Source: Lachnospiraceae bacterium (lineage in GTDB: Bacteria; Bacillota; Clostridia; Lachnospirales; Lachnospiraceae). From it: a stretch of DNA of 32,359 bases. Where the stretch lies: contig JAFLSW010000025.1 of NCBI GenBank assembly GCA_022510725.1, positions 1 to 32,359 on the forward strand, read 5' to 3'. Shown here one piece after another: positions 1 through 7,728 of the stretch. Numbering within the stretch: the first letter of the stretch is position 1; each line of letters starts with the position of its first letter. The notes beneath the pieces were generated by a model that made no database searches, was not told where the DNA came from, and worked only from the letters and a program-made list of their open reading frames with translations. The position numbers and the translations under genes are program-made.

Positions 1-54
1 AAAAAAGCATTGCCGCAGGCTTACTAAGTTTGGCAAAGTAAGCGCTGCGGCATT
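1..54 (-). terminator. Rho-independent terminator after xerD
   Basis: On the minus strand the RNA reads TGCCGCAG then GCTTACT, a short loop, AGTAAGC and TGCGGCA, followed by ATGC and at least six T. The stem is long with a single C/C mismatch. It lies 4 bases past the xerD stop and should end the spoIIM-xerD transcript. Confidence 0.85.
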
Positions 55-57
55 TTA

Positions 58-942
58 TCATCCTCTCGGATGTGCCTTAGCATAAACCTCTCGAATCCTG
101 TTGTGATTCATATTGGCATAGATCTGTGTGGTTGAGATATCGGAATGTCCTAACATCTCCTGTACGCTTCTAAGGTCTGCCCCGTTTTCCACTAAGTGGG
201 CCGCAAAGGAATGCCTTAAGGTATGGGGGGTGATATCGGCAGTAATACCTGCCTTTTTGGCATAATATTTGATCAGCTTCCAAAATCCCTGTCTGCTCAT
301 AGGACTGCCGGAACAATTAGCAAACAACACATCCGAAGACTTGTCCGCCACCATCTGCTCCCTGGCTTCAGTCATATATTTGATCAGGGCATTTTTGGCA
401 GCCATGCCAAAAGGAATGACTCTTTCTTTGTGGGCATCCCTGCAGACAATAAAACTCATGGGAATGTTGACCTCACTGATCCTTAATGTGATCAATTCCG
501 TTACTCGAATGCCGGTAGCGTATAAAAGCTCCAGCATGGCTTTATCCCGCACCTCTTTTGGGGAATCTCCGGAAGGCTGCTCTAAAAGCTTTACCACTTC
601 TTCCGTCGTCAGGATCTCCGGCATCTTCTTTTCAATCTTAGGTGCCTTTAAGCCATCAGAAACATCTTTTTGGATGATGCCCTCTTCTTTTAAAAAATGA
701 AAAAAGGCTTTTATGGAAGCAATATTCCTGGACACGGTTGCCGTTGCAAAATGCTGTTCATTCAGGGAATCAATATATTCCTTTAATACAGCGGCATTTA
801 CATCGACCAGATCAGTCAATCCTTTGGAGCGCAAAAAAATAATTACCTTCTTTAAATCTCTGCGATAAGACTGCTCTGTGTTGGCAGAAGTGTTTTTCAC
901 ATTATGTAAATAATCAATAAACCGATCTACTGCCTGTTCCAT
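58..942 (-). CDS. xerD: Tyrosine site-specific recombinase XerD
   Basis: This 294-residue protein has the usual length and layout of XerC/XerD recombinases: a SAM-like core-binding domain (about 1-95) and a C-terminal catalytic domain (about 108-285). The catalytic set is visible: Arg146 in ATGIRVTEL, Lys172, His240 and Arg243 in HTLRHSF, His266 in LGHSD and the nucleophile Tyr275. Family members resolve chromosome dimers at dif during division. Position next to spoIIM matches the spoIIM-fur-xerD (ripX) area of Bacillus, which favours XerD over XerC or an integrase. Start ATG is preceded by GAGGAAGGG at about 11 bases. A sigma-A-like promoter lies in the 186-base gap upstream, so it need not depend on spoIIM transcription. 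No mobile element surrounds it. Confidence 0.9.
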   Translation of the reverse strand: MEQAVDRFIDYLHNVKNTSANTEQSYRRDLKKVIIFLRSKGLTDLVDVNAAVLKEYIDSLNEQHFATATVSRNIASIKAFFHFLKEEGIIQKDVSDGLKAPKIEKKMPEILTTEEVVKLLEQPSGDSPKEVRDKAMLELLYATGIRVTELITLRISEVNIPMSFIVCRDAHKERVIPFGMAAKNALIKYMTEAREQMVADKSSDVLFANCSGSPMSRQGFWKLIKYYAKKAGITADITPHTLRHSFAAHLVENGADLRSVQEMLGHSDISTTQIYANMNHNRIREVYAKAHPRG

Positions 943-999
943 AAATTAATTACCCTTCCTCATATACACACTTATGTCAATCATGTGCGTCTAGGTTTT

Positions 1000-1028
1000 A
1001 TTATAATCAGAAATGCCCAGAAAATCAA
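1000..1028 (-). promoter_or_regulatory. Probable sigma-A promoter for xerD
   Basis: Minus strand: -35 TTGATT (1023-1028), 17-base spacer, -10 TATAAT (1000-1005), about 58 bases upstream of the xerD start codon. Confidence 0.6.
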
Positions 1029-1060
1029 ATAAAAAATTTACATAATGTTCCCTAAAATTC

Positions 1061-1103
1061 AAGGTTTTGACACGATATCCCAATATCTATGTGTCACCTT
1101 TTT
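1061..1103. terminator. Imperfect hairpin with T-run, between spoIIM and xerD
   Basis: Inverted repeat with arms AAGGT/ACCTT, GACAC/GTGTC and GATAT/ATATC around a 4-base loop. The T-run (CACCTTTTT) is on the plus strand, so it looks like a terminator for plus-strand RNA, although both neighbours are on the minus strand. It may still act weakly after spoIIM. Confidence 0.4.
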
Positions 1104-1128
1104 ATCACTCACTACATCTTGTAATTTT

Positions 1129-1662
1129 TTACAAAAATAAATTTACAAATAATTTTATAAAAAATGGATTTACATAACACTCTAACAGGATTCCTATTAT
1201 GACAACTCCCAATCCTGCCAAAATTTTTCTCATGAAATCCCCTTCTAAAGCACCATTTCGTCGACCAATATAGTCAATATCCCAAAGAATACCATAACCG
1301 GATAAGTAGCACAAATAATGGGGCATGATCATAAGAAAGTATCCTAATATGCCCGGCATTCCCAGCCGTCTGAACATGGTGAATCCGCCTATGCCAAAAC
1401 CAAAGCCTGTTATAAAGCTCCAAAGCGATAATCCCTGCTTCCTCTTATGAAGCCCCATAAATAATGCCACAACTGCCGCCTGCATGCCTCTTATCTTGAT
1501 CAAATAAAACAAGTACCCCTTTTTCGCATATTCTACATATCTTCCGCTTTCAAAAAGCCGCCTGCCAAAAAACAATTCATCCTTTAGGATTTTTTCTTCA
1601 AACAAAAGAAACAGTCCGATTCCACAGCCTAAACCTATCAGGATCGGAAGCCATTTTATCAT
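1129..1662 (-). CDS. spoIIM: Stage II sporulation protein M (SpoIIM/DUF95 family)
   Basis: Integral membrane protein of 177 residues from the preferred ATG at 1662. It has a first hydrophobic segment right at the N-terminus (WLPILIGLGCGIGLFLLF), then several more, and ends with the family-typical motif GILLECYVNPFF. In spore formers SpoIIM joins SpoIID and SpoIIP in the complex that thins septal peptidoglycan and drives engulfment of the forespore, in the mother-cell membrane under sigma-E. Placement before xerD agrees with Bacillus. The frame stays open upstream to an ATG at 1923 (264 residues), which has a good AAGGAAGGGG site, but adds an 87-residue Arg/Lys-rich stretch foreign to the family and crosses a sigma-E-like promoter; AGGAAG also precedes the 1662 ATG. 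The start is therefore uncertain; the family call is fairly sure. Confidence 0.75.
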   Translation of the reverse strand: MIKWLPILIGLGCGIGLFLLFEEKILKDELFFGRRLFESGRYVEYAKKGYLFYLIKIRGMQAAVVALFMGLHKRKQGLSLWSFITGFGFGIGGFTMFRRLGMPGILGYFLMIMPHYLCYLSGYGILWDIDYIGRRNGALEGDFMRKILAGLGVVIIGILLECYVNPFFIKLFVNLFL

Positions 1663-1877
1663 CCGGCTTCCTGCTTCCTTTGCAACAGGAGTGCTCCTAT
1701 TTCTATTTCTTATTCTGATCCCAACAGCGGGATTTTGATTTCTTTGCTGTCTCTTTCTGATCCGGCTCCGTATCACAACTCTATTTCTACCTGTTACGGT
1801 TCTAAAAATATCCCTTGGCAATTTTTTTAACCTGTCTTTCTTTTTCCCCTTATTATTAAATATATGTCCATCTTTTT

Positions 1878-1908
1878 TAACTATGAGACTAACTGTAAAA
1901 TATATGAC
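1878..1908 (-). promoter_or_regulatory. Sigma-E-like promoter candidate for spoIIM
   Basis: Minus strand: GTCATAT (1902-1908), about 15 bases, then CATAGTTA (1878-1885), resembling sigma-E sites (ATATT-like -35, CATACAAT-like -10). It follows a strong terminator and precedes a mother-cell sporulation gene. The match is by eye and A+T-rich DNA gives chance hits. Confidence 0.35.
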
Positions 1909-1948
1909 AGGAAATGCAGGCATTGCCCCTTCCTTGTGTCATCTACGC

Positions 1949-1990
1949 AAAAAGCGGCATCAGAGGCTTTTGCCTGCTGACACCGCTTTT
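1949..1990 (-). terminator. Terminator after the NUDIX gene
   Basis: Minus-strand RNA: AAAAGCGG TGTCAG, loop containing AGGCAAAAGCCT, then CTGATGCCGC and five T. The outer arms pair over about 12 bases including G-U pairs and the inner AGGC/GCCT adds a second stem. It separates the aminotransferase-NUDIX unit from spoIIM. Confidence 0.8.
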
Positions 1991-2005
1991 GATCAGTACG
2001 ATCTT

Positions 2006-2551
2006 TTATTTTTCGTATTTATTGATATACGCCATAATGGAACTGATGGTCTTGGAATCCTGGATCTCTCCTCTATAGATCATGTCGGAAAGCTGCTTTG
2101 TAGTATAAGGATAAACATTGATGAATTCATCCTCATCCAGATTCTGGCTGCTTTTTTGCAGATTCTTTGCCACAAAGACATCGATCCGCTCATCACAGAA
2201 TGCCACTGTCGTGCGGATAGAGATCAAAAATTCCATATCCGACAACTCACATTTGTATCCGGTCTCCTCTTCCAGTTCCCGGTGACTGCATTCAATATAG
2301 GGCTCATCCATGCCGTTTCGGCCTCCTGCGGGAATTTCCAATGTCTCCCTGTCCAAAGCATTCCGAAACTGCTTTACCATAAGGATCCGGCCATCCGGCA
2401 GGACAGGAACTACTGCGGCAGCGCCTTTATGCTTGATAAAATCCCATTTCACGACATTTCCGTTTGGAACCTTTACCGTATCCTCATAAAAATCTACAAT
2501 GTGACCTTCATATACCAGTTTTCGGTCCATCCGTTCAAATTGGTCTGACAT
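2006..2551 (-). CDS. nudF: NUDIX hydrolase, ADP-ribose pyrophosphatase type
   Basis: A 181-residue cytosolic protein with a full NUDIX box at about 76-99: GGRNGMDEP followed by CSHRELEEETGY, matching GX5EX7REUXEEXGU, whose Glu residues bind the metal. The preceding TLEIPAGG motif and the N-terminal strand pattern (LVYEGHIVDFYEDTV) are typical of the ADP-ribose/ADP-sugar subgroup, which cleaves ADP-ribose to AMP and ribose 5-phosphate. The ATG follows GGAGGCAAAATAG, and this site lies in the last codons of the aminotransferase gene, so the two are likely translated from one RNA. In related Clostridia a gene of this type often sits beside spoIIM and xerD (recalled, not checked here). Exact substrate is inferred. 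Confidence 0.85.
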   Translation of the reverse strand: MSDQFERMDRKLVYEGHIVDFYEDTVKVPNGNVVKWDFIKHKGAAAVVPVLPDGRILMVKQFRNALDRETLEIPAGGRNGMDEPYIECSHRELEEETGYKCELSDMEFLISIRTTVAFCDERIDVFVAKNLQKSSQNLDEDEFINVYPYTTKQLSDMIYRGEIQDSKTISSIMAYINKYEK

Positions 2552-3844
2552 CTATTTTGCCTCCAGAAGCTTTTCTACGCTTACCAGTTTCACGCAGATA
2601 ATAAAAATCTCTGTTGCCATCTTTAACTCTTCTGCCGTAGGGAAAGTGGGTGCAATTCGGATATTGCTGTCCTTAGGATCCTTCTTATAAGGATAGGTTG
2701 CACCTGCTCCTGTCATAACAACGCCGGCTTCCTTACACTTTGCTACGATCGCCTTTGCACAGCCTTCCAAGGCTTCAAAGGAAATGAAATAGCCGCCGAG
2801 AGGGGATATCCATGTTCCGATCTCCAGACCGCTTAATTCCCGATCCAGCGCTTCTAACACTGCCTGGAATTTAGGACGGATGGAGGCTGCCTGTTTCATC
2901 ATATGGGCCTTTATGCCTTCCAAATCCTTTAAATATCTCACATGTCTTAACTGATTCAATTTATCATGACCGATGGTCTGGATGGTCATGGATTTTTTGA
3001 TATATTCCATGTTCTTAGGTGATGCCGCTACTGCAGAGATACCGCCTCCGGAGAAGGTTACCTTGGAGGTGGAAGCAAATTCATATACCATATCCGGATT
3101 TCCTGCTTTTTCACATTCAGACAAAATATCTAAAAGTTTTGCCTGCTTATCCTCTTCTTCATAAATATGATGAACCACATAAGCATTATCCCAATAAATC
3201 CTGAAATCCTCCGCGGCAGGCTTTAAGGCTGCCATTCTGCGCACTGTTTCATCGGAGTAGCTGACACCCTGAGGGTTGGAGTATTTGGGCACACACCAGA
3301 TACCTTTAATAGAGGCATCTTTGCTGACATACTCTTCTACCATATCCATATCAGGACCGGACTCAGACATGGGAATGTTGATCATTTCAATCCCGAAATA
3401 TTCTGTAATGGCAAAATGTCTGTCATATCCCGGAACAGGACATAAGAATTTCACTTTATCCAGCTTGCACCAGGGAGTAGAACCGCATACGCCATGAGTC
3501 ATGGAGCGGGAAACCGTGTCAAACATAACGGTAAGACTGGCATTGCCGCATACGATCACATTTTCCGGCTTCGTATCCATCATATCCGCCATCAGCTTCT
3601 TGGCTTCGGGAATCCCCTCCATATCGCCGTAATTACGACAATCTACACCATCTTCCGCCTTGCAGTTTGTTTCCGAAGAGATCATATCCAGCACGCCCAT
3701 GCTAAGATCCAACTGCTCCTGAGAGGGCTTTCCTCTGGACATATCCAGCTTCAGTCCTTTTCCCTTCACATCCTCAAAGGCCTTAGACAATTCCTTTTGT
3801 AACTGCTGTAATTCCTCTTTTGTCATATTTTTGTAAGCTTTCAT
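2552..3844 (-). CDS. PLP-dependent class I aminotransferase (Asp/Ala type, PF12897-like)
   Basis: A 430-residue fold-type I aminotransferase. The N-terminus carries LKLDMSRGKPS, and the Schiff-base lysine lies in STSKVTFSGGG; DNAYVVHH supplies the cofactor-contacting Asp and the C-terminus has SNIRIAPTFP with the substrate-carboxylate Arg. This pattern fits the bacterial aspartate aminotransferase subgroup related to the Corynebacterium AspT type, which interconverts aspartate and oxaloacetate with glutamate/2-oxoglutarate. Substrate is inferred, so no symbol is given. The frame can be read from a TTG at 3880 behind GAGGTG, but the likely transcription start would fall at about 3889, leaving no room for that ribosome site; the ATG at 3844 also matches where family members begin. 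First gene of a two-gene unit with the NUDIX hydrolase. Confidence 0.85.
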   Translation of the reverse strand: MKAYKNMTKEELQQLQKELSKAFEDVKGKGLKLDMSRGKPSQEQLDLSMGVLDMISSETNCKAEDGVDCRNYGDMEGIPEAKKLMADMMDTKPENVIVCGNASLTVMFDTVSRSMTHGVCGSTPWCKLDKVKFLCPVPGYDRHFAITEYFGIEMINIPMSESGPDMDMVEEYVSKDASIKGIWCVPKYSNPQGVSYSDETVRRMAALKPAAEDFRIYWDNAYVVHHIYEEEDKQAKLLDILSECEKAGNPDMVYEFASTSKVTFSGGGISAVAASPKNMEYIKKSMTIQTIGHDKLNQLRHVRYLKDLEGIKAHMMKQAASIRPKFQAVLEALDRELSGLEIGTWISPLGGYFISFEALEGCAKAIVAKCKEAGVVMTGAGATYPYKKDPKDSNIRIAPTFPTAEELKMATEIFIICVKLVSVEKLLEAK

Positions 3845-3895
3845 CCTGACACCATCCTGTAATTGTTTAATTGTATACAATCATACACCTCGCAT

Positions 3896-3924
3896 ATTAT
3901 ACACTATCTATCGGTGAAACACAA
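3896..3924 (-). promoter_or_regulatory. Promoter for aminotransferase-NUDIX unit
   Basis: Minus strand: TATAAT (3896-3901), 17-base spacer, weak -35 TTGTGT (3919-3924), just past the rny terminator. Confidence 0.5.
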
Positions 3925-3961
3925 GAAAAAAAGAAGCTGTTTTCTATAAAAAACAGCTTCT
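3925..3961 (-). terminator. Terminator after rny
   Basis: Minus-strand RNA: AGAAGCTGTTTT, short loop, AAAACAGCTTCT, then seven T. Perfect 12-base arms. Confidence 0.9.
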
Positions 3962-3985
3962 CTTTCATACACTCATCAGGTTTGA

Positions 3986-5533
3986 CTATTTTGCATAGTC
4001 GATAACTCTGGATTCCCGAATAACATTGATCTTGATCTGACCCGGATATTCCAATTCAGCTTCTACCTGCTTGGAAATGTCGCGGGCTAACAGAACCATA
4101 TCTGTATCCGTAATCTGTTCCGGAACTACCATTACACGAATCTCTCTACCTGCCTGAATAGCAAAAGATTTTTCTACGCCTTTGAAATTGTTTGCGATAC
4201 CTTCTAATTGTGTTAATCTGGTGGTATAAGTTTCTAAGGTTTCTCTTCTTGCTCCCGGTCTTGCTGCTGAGATGGTATCTGCAGCCTGAACGATACATGC
4301 GATCAGTGTCTGCGGCTCCACATCGCCGTGGTGTGATTCCACCGCATTGATGACCGTAGCGGATTCCTTATATTTTCTACACAATTCTGAACCTAATTGG
4401 ATATGAGAGCCTTCCATTTCATGATCCACGGCTTTACCGATATCATGAAGCAGACCGGCACGCTTTGCCATTCTTACATCCAATCCCATTTCTGCTGCCA
4501 GCAGCCCCGATAACTGTGCAACTTCAATGGAATGCTTTAATGCATTTTGACCATAGCTGGTCCGAAATTTCATCTTACCCAGCAGACGCACAAGTTCGGG
4601 ATGGATACCATGAACTCCCACTTCCAAAGTAGCGGATTCTCCTTCTTCCCGGATCATCACTTCTACTTCTTTTTGCGCTTTTTCCACCATTTCTTCGATC
4701 CTGGCGGGATGAATCCGTCCATCCAAGATCAATTTTTCCAAAGCGATCCTTGCGACCTCTCTTCGGATCGGATCAAATCCTGAAAGGATAACTGCTTCCG
4801 GTGTATCATCAATGATCAGATCCACACCGGTCATGGTCTCGAGAGTACGGATATTCCTTCCCTCTCTACCAATGATACGTCCTTTCATTTCATCGTTAGG
4901 AAGCTGTACCACACTGATGGTGGTCTCGGATACATGATCTGCAGCACACTTCTGAATGGCATTGACCACATATTCCTTTGCCTTTTTATCGGCTTCTTCC
5001 TTTGCCCTGCTCTCCATCTCTTTGATCATGACAGCAGTTTCATGCTTTACTTCATCTTCAACAATTTTCAATAAATATTCTTTTGCCTGTTCGGAGGTTA
5101 ATCCAGAGATTCGTTCCAGTTCCTGTACTCTTTGCTCATTCAGCTTTTCGATCTCAGCCTTTTGTTTGGCCAATTTTTCTTCCCTTGCAATGATACTTGC
5201 TTCTTTCTTTTCGATCGCGTCAGCTTTCTTGTCGATGTTTTCTTCCTTCTGCTGAACACGTCTCTCATAGCGCTGCGCTTCCGCTCTCCGCTCTTTGATC
5301 TCCTTGTCCAATTCATTTTTGGTACGAATGGACTCTTCCTTGACCTCAAGCAGACCTTCCCGCTTCTTTGCCTCTGCGGTCTTTAACGCTTCATCAATGA
5401 TCTCACGCGCTTTTTCATCCGCATTTCCCAACTTAGCTTCTGTTACCTTTTTGTGATAACTGGTAACGATGGCTGCCGTAAGGGGAATGGCAATCACAAG
5501 TGTCACTACAACGGCTATTACAATCCAAACCAT
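3986..5533 (-). CDS. rny: Ribonuclease Y
   Basis: 515 residues, the normal size for RNase Y, the membrane-anchored endoribonuclease that starts much mRNA turnover in Firmicutes. Order: N-terminal transmembrane segment ([17 protein letters not shown]), long charged coiled coil (about 25-190), a KH domain with [15 protein letters not shown], and an HD domain with the metal-binding [12 protein letters not shown]. The frame extends 13 codons further up, but those codons contain the ribosome site AAGGAGGTG, so the ATG at 5533 is the start. The gene has its own promoter and terminator and follows recX without being co-transcribed by necessity. The ribosome site sits in a self-complementary stretch, which may allow control of translation (see separate entry). 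Confidence 0.95.
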   Translation of the reverse strand: MVWIVIAVVVTLVIAIPLTAAIVTSYHKKVTEAKLGNADEKAREIIDEALKTAEAKKREGLLEVKEESIRTKNELDKEIKERRAEAQRYERRVQQKEENIDKKADAIEKKEASIIAREEKLAKQKAEIEKLNEQRVQELERISGLTSEQAKEYLLKIVEDEVKHETAVMIKEMESRAKEEADKKAKEYVVNAIQKCAADHVSETTISVVQLPNDEMKGRIIGREGRNIRTLETMTGVDLIIDDTPEAVILSGFDPIRREVARIALEKLILDGRIHPARIEEMVEKAQKEVEVMIREEGESATLEVGVHGIHPELVRLLGKMKFRTSYGQNALKHSIEVAQLSGLLAAEMGLDVRMAKRAGLLHDIGKAVDHEMEGSHIQLGSELCRKYKESATVINAVESHHGDVEPQTLIACIVQAADTISAARPGARRETLETYTTRLTQLEGIANNFKGVEKSFAIQAGREIRVMVVPEQITDTDMVLLARDISKQVEAELEYPGQIKINVIRESRVIDYAK

Positions 5534-5572
5534 TGTACAGGAGCACCTCCTTATTAAATTTTCATTGTACAA
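5531..5572 (-). promoter_or_regulatory. Self-complementary leader around the rny ribosome site
   Basis: In the minus-strand RNA, GGAG-GTG-CTCC (5540-5550) folds on the Shine-Dalgarno itself. It is flanked by two copies of a TGTACAATG-type element (5531-5539 and 5563-5571) whose TTGTACA and TGTACAA halves can pair, which would enclose the ribosome site and reach the start codon. Function is inferred. Confidence 0.4.
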
Positions 5573-5586
5573 TTATCTCAAAATAG

Positions 5587-5614
5587 AATGATATGTAACT
5601 TAAAATCATTCTAA
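5587..5614 (-). other. Stem-loop in the rny leader
   Basis: Minus-strand AGAATGAT, about 12-base loop, ATCATTCT, then ATTTTG. It lies inside the predicted 5' leader of rny; it could also act as a weak stop for recX read-through. Confidence 0.35.
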
Positions 5615-5636
5615 GGCGCGATTTTACAACACTTAA

Positions 5637-5665
5637 ATTTTAAACTTATTTCATCGTTATGTCAA
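5637..5665 (-). promoter_or_regulatory. Sigma-A promoter for rny
   Basis: Minus strand: consensus -35 TTGACA (5660-5665), 17-base spacer, -10 TAAAAT (5637-5642). It starts 50 bases past the recX stop and predicts a leader of roughly 100 bases. Confidence 0.75.
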
Positions 5666-5714
5666 GTCCCCAACAAATATATACGGCAGTTTCTCTTCAT
5701 TATCATTTTGTTCT

Positions 5715-6344
5715 TTAAAAAAATGGTTCACTTTTACTATAATGTACAATGGATTCCATGACCTTACCGTAAGAAAAGCCCTTTTGCAGTAAGGAACGGA
5801 CCATTTTGTTCTTTTCTTTTTCATCTCCCGCCGGATCATATCTCTTTTTGACCAGATGCTGACAGATCAGTTCTTCTTCACTGGGCGCCATGCCTGACTG
5901 ACAAAAGTTTTCATAAGCATCTGCCGCTATATCATCCGGAACCCCCTTTTGATGCAGTTTGAAAAGCAACTGTCTTTTGTTTTTATCTCCTCCATGATAA
6001 AAAAGATAATCTTCCGCAAACTGCTTATCATCTATATATCCAAAAGATTTGACATAAAGAACAGCCTCTTCGATGCAGTTTTGGGGATATTGCCCATCTA
6101 CAAGCTTTTCTCTTAGCTTTTTTTCTGTATAAGCCTTCGTTTTTAGCAGATTCATGGCGCGGAGCTTGGCCCGTTTTACTAAAACCTGCTCTATGATCAC
6201 ATCATAGGTCTCCCTGTCAATATTTTTTCCTTTTTCGATTTTATAAGAAGAGAGTTCGCCCTTGTATAATACAAAGGCAAACTCTTCATCGATCATGATT
6301 TGGTATCGGTTTCCGGAAATACGGATCACATCAGTTACCGTCAT
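5715..6344 (-). CDS. recX: Regulatory protein RecX
   Basis: 209-residue small basic helical protein of the RecX family, which binds RecA and damps or tunes its filament. Visible support: RAKLRAMNLLKTKAYTEKKL and the later repeats YVKSFGYIDDKQFAEDYL and KLHQKGVPDDIAADAY, the three-helix repeats of RecX, plus direct placement after recA. The frame extends 29 codons into the recA tail, but the ATG at 6344 follows GTAGGATAGAAAG and begins MTVTDVIRISGN, a usual family start. The gap to the recA stop is 10 bases, so both genes should share the SOS-controlled promoter. Confidence 0.85.
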   Translation of the reverse strand: MTVTDVIRISGNRYQIMIDEEFAFVLYKGELSSYKIEKGKNIDRETYDVIIEQVLVKRAKLRAMNLLKTKAYTEKKLREKLVDGQYPQNCIEEAVLYVKSFGYIDDKQFAEDYLFYHGGDKNKRQLLFKLHQKGVPDDIAADAYENFCQSGMAPSEEELICQHLVKKRYDPAGDEKEKNKMVRSLLQKGFSYGKVMESIVHYSKSEPFF

Positions 6345-6354
6345 GCTTTCTATC

Positions 6355-7413
6355 CTACGCTTTCTTATTCTGGTCAGCAGCCTTATCCTCTGCCCCATTT
6401 CCATCCTGCCCGCCATCGGACAACAGGCCATAGTGAGCCCGCACCTTTTTTTCTATCTCATCTAACAATTCCTGATGCTCCTGTAAAAACAGCTTGGAAT
6501 TTTCTCTTCCCTGCCCCAGTTTTTCTCCTTCATAGGCATACCATGCACCGCTTTTATTTACTACATTGCACTCCGCTGCCAGATCCAAAATATCTCCTAC
6601 CACCGAAATACCCTGTCCGTACATAATGTCAAATTCTGCGATCTTAAAGGGAGGTGCGATCTTATTTTTCACTACTTTAACCTTTGTCCTGTTACCGATC
6701 GCTTCTCCATTTGATAAGATCTGCTCCTTTCTGCGAACATCCAGTCTCACAGAGGAATAGAATTTCAGCGCATTGCCGCCGGTAGTGGTTTCCGGATTGC
6801 CAAACATAATACCCACTTTTTCCCGCAGCTGATTAATAAAGATCACGGTACAGTTCGATTTGCTGATAACAGCAGTCAGCTTACGAAGTGCCTGGGACAT
6901 CAGACGCGCCTGTAAACCAACATGGGCATCTCCCATCTCCCCGTCGATCTCCGCCTTGGGAACCAATGCGGCCACTGAGTCTACTACCACGATATCAATA
7001 GCGCCGGAGCGAACCATCGTTTCCGCGATCTCCAATGCCTGCTCACCGCAGTCGGGCTGGGAAATATACAGATTGTCAATATCAACACCGATCTTCTTGG
7101 CATAGCTGGGATCCAGCGCATGCTCCGCATCAATAAAACCGGCAATACCGCCCCTCTTTTGTACCTCTGCGATCATGTGAAGGGTAACGGTAGTCTTACC
7201 GCTGGATTCCGGTCCGTATATCTCAATGATACGTCCCTTCGGAATCCCCCCTAAGCCCAATGCAATATCCAGGCTTAATGAGCCGGTGGGAATGGTTTCT
7301 ACATTGATCTGATTTGTGGGATCGCCCAGTTTCATAACGGCACCTTTGCCGTATGCTTTTTCGATCTGTGAAATGGCGGCATCCAATGCTCTTAATTTTT
7401 CTTCTCTTTCCAT
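6355..7413 (-). CDS. recA: RecA recombinase
   Basis: 352-residue DNA strand-exchange ATPase and LexA coprotease, very close to the family pattern. Walker A GPESSGKT lies at 67-74, the catalytic Glu region follows in [10 protein letters not shown], Walker B in [12 protein letters not shown], and the L2/ATP-cap stretch in [14 protein letters not shown]. The ATG at 7413 follows AAAGGAG by six bases; the longer frame to 7437 would begin inside a LexA box and is rejected. The promoter carries two LexA-type boxes, so SOS induction is expected. recX follows at 10 bases. Confidence 0.98.
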   Translation of the reverse strand: MEREEKLRALDAAISQIEKAYGKGAVMKLGDPTNQINVETIPTGSLSLDIALGLGGIPKGRIIEIYGPESSGKTTVTLHMIAEVQKRGGIAGFIDAEHALDPSYAKKIGVDIDNLYISQPDCGEQALEIAETMVRSGAIDIVVVDSVAALVPKAEIDGEMGDAHVGLQARLMSQALRKLTAVISKSNCTVIFINQLREKVGIMFGNPETTTGGNALKFYSSVRLDVRRKEQILSNGEAIGNRTKVKVVKNKIAPPFKIAEFDIMYGQGISVVGDILDLAAECNVVNKSGAWYAYEGEKLGQGRENSKLFLQEHQELLDEIEKKVRAHYGLLSDGGQDGNGAEDKAADQNKKA

Positions 7414-7430
7414 AATGGTCTCCTTTACAC

Positions 7431-7444
7431 GGAACATTTGTTCG
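7431..7444. promoter_or_regulatory. LexA (SOS) box 1 of recA
   Basis: GAAC-ATTT-GTTC (7432-7443) is a perfect half-site pair; as CGAACAAATGTTCC on the minus strand it matches 13 of 14 positions of the Firmicute box CGAACRNRYGTTYG. It lies between the -10 and the recA ribosome site. Confidence 0.85.
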
Positions 7445-7454
7445 TTCTTTTATA

Positions 7455-7483
7455 AGAATAAAACAAATGTTCGATTTTGTCAA
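7455..7483 (-). promoter_or_regulatory. Sigma-A promoter of recA
   Basis: Minus strand: TTGACA (7478-7483), 17-base spacer, TATTCT (7455-7460). The spacer holds a LexA box. Confidence 0.8.
7460..7473. promoter_or_regulatory. LexA (SOS) box 2, in the recA promoter spacer
   Basis: Plus strand AAAACAAATGTTCG: 12 of 14 positions of the Firmicute LexA box. It fills the spacer between -35 and -10. Its centre is 29 bases from box 1. Confidence 0.7.
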
Positions 7484-7679
7484 TGTTTCTTTTTATATTT
7501 TTTGTATCTCATTTAAAATAGCACAGTATGTGTCCCTTAAAACTCCCTCATAGGCATCACTTCTTTCATTTTTGGATCATACTTTTGGGAAAAGTTGGCG
7601 AAATGCCGAAAGCAGATACTGCTTAGAACATACATAATGTAACACAATCCGATCTATTTGACAAGCATGATCATAAAAA
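7484..7679. other. Non-coding stretch upstream of recA
   Basis: Part of the 315-base gap between recA and the next gene. No convincing gene is seen; the best minus-strand frame is 32 codons (7537-7635) with no ribosome site. A second promoter-like pair lies on the minus strand: TTGTCA (7659-7664), 17 bases, TACATT (7636-7641) with an upstream TG. It could feed recA from further up or make a small RNA. Confidence 0.3.
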
Positions 7680-7713
7680 CAACCCCGAAAAAGTTCTCTT
7701 CGGGGTTGTTTTA
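7680..7713. terminator. Strong terminator after the repeat-rich membrane protein gene
   Basis: CAACCCCGAA, 9-base loop, TTCGGGGTTG with T-runs on both strands. It ends the long yicC-to-7729 unit on the minus strand. Confidence 0.9.
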
Positions 7714-7728
7714 TCATATCACTTTCAA

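Noticed and set aside
58-942. Reading xerD as a phage or transposon integrase
   Set aside because: Standard XerD length and context next to spoIIM, with no att-like repeats or mobile genes nearby.
1883-2548. 221-codon plus-strand frame over the NUDIX gene
   Set aside because: Antisense to a clear NUDIX protein and crossing its terminator; no coding character of its own.
7476-7485. 0A-box-like TTTGTCAATG near recA
   Set aside because: Same reason: it is the complement of the recA -35 element.
7537-7635. 32-codon minus-strand frame upstream of recA
   Set aside because: No ribosome site, its ATG lies upstream of the predicted transcript start, and no family resemblance.
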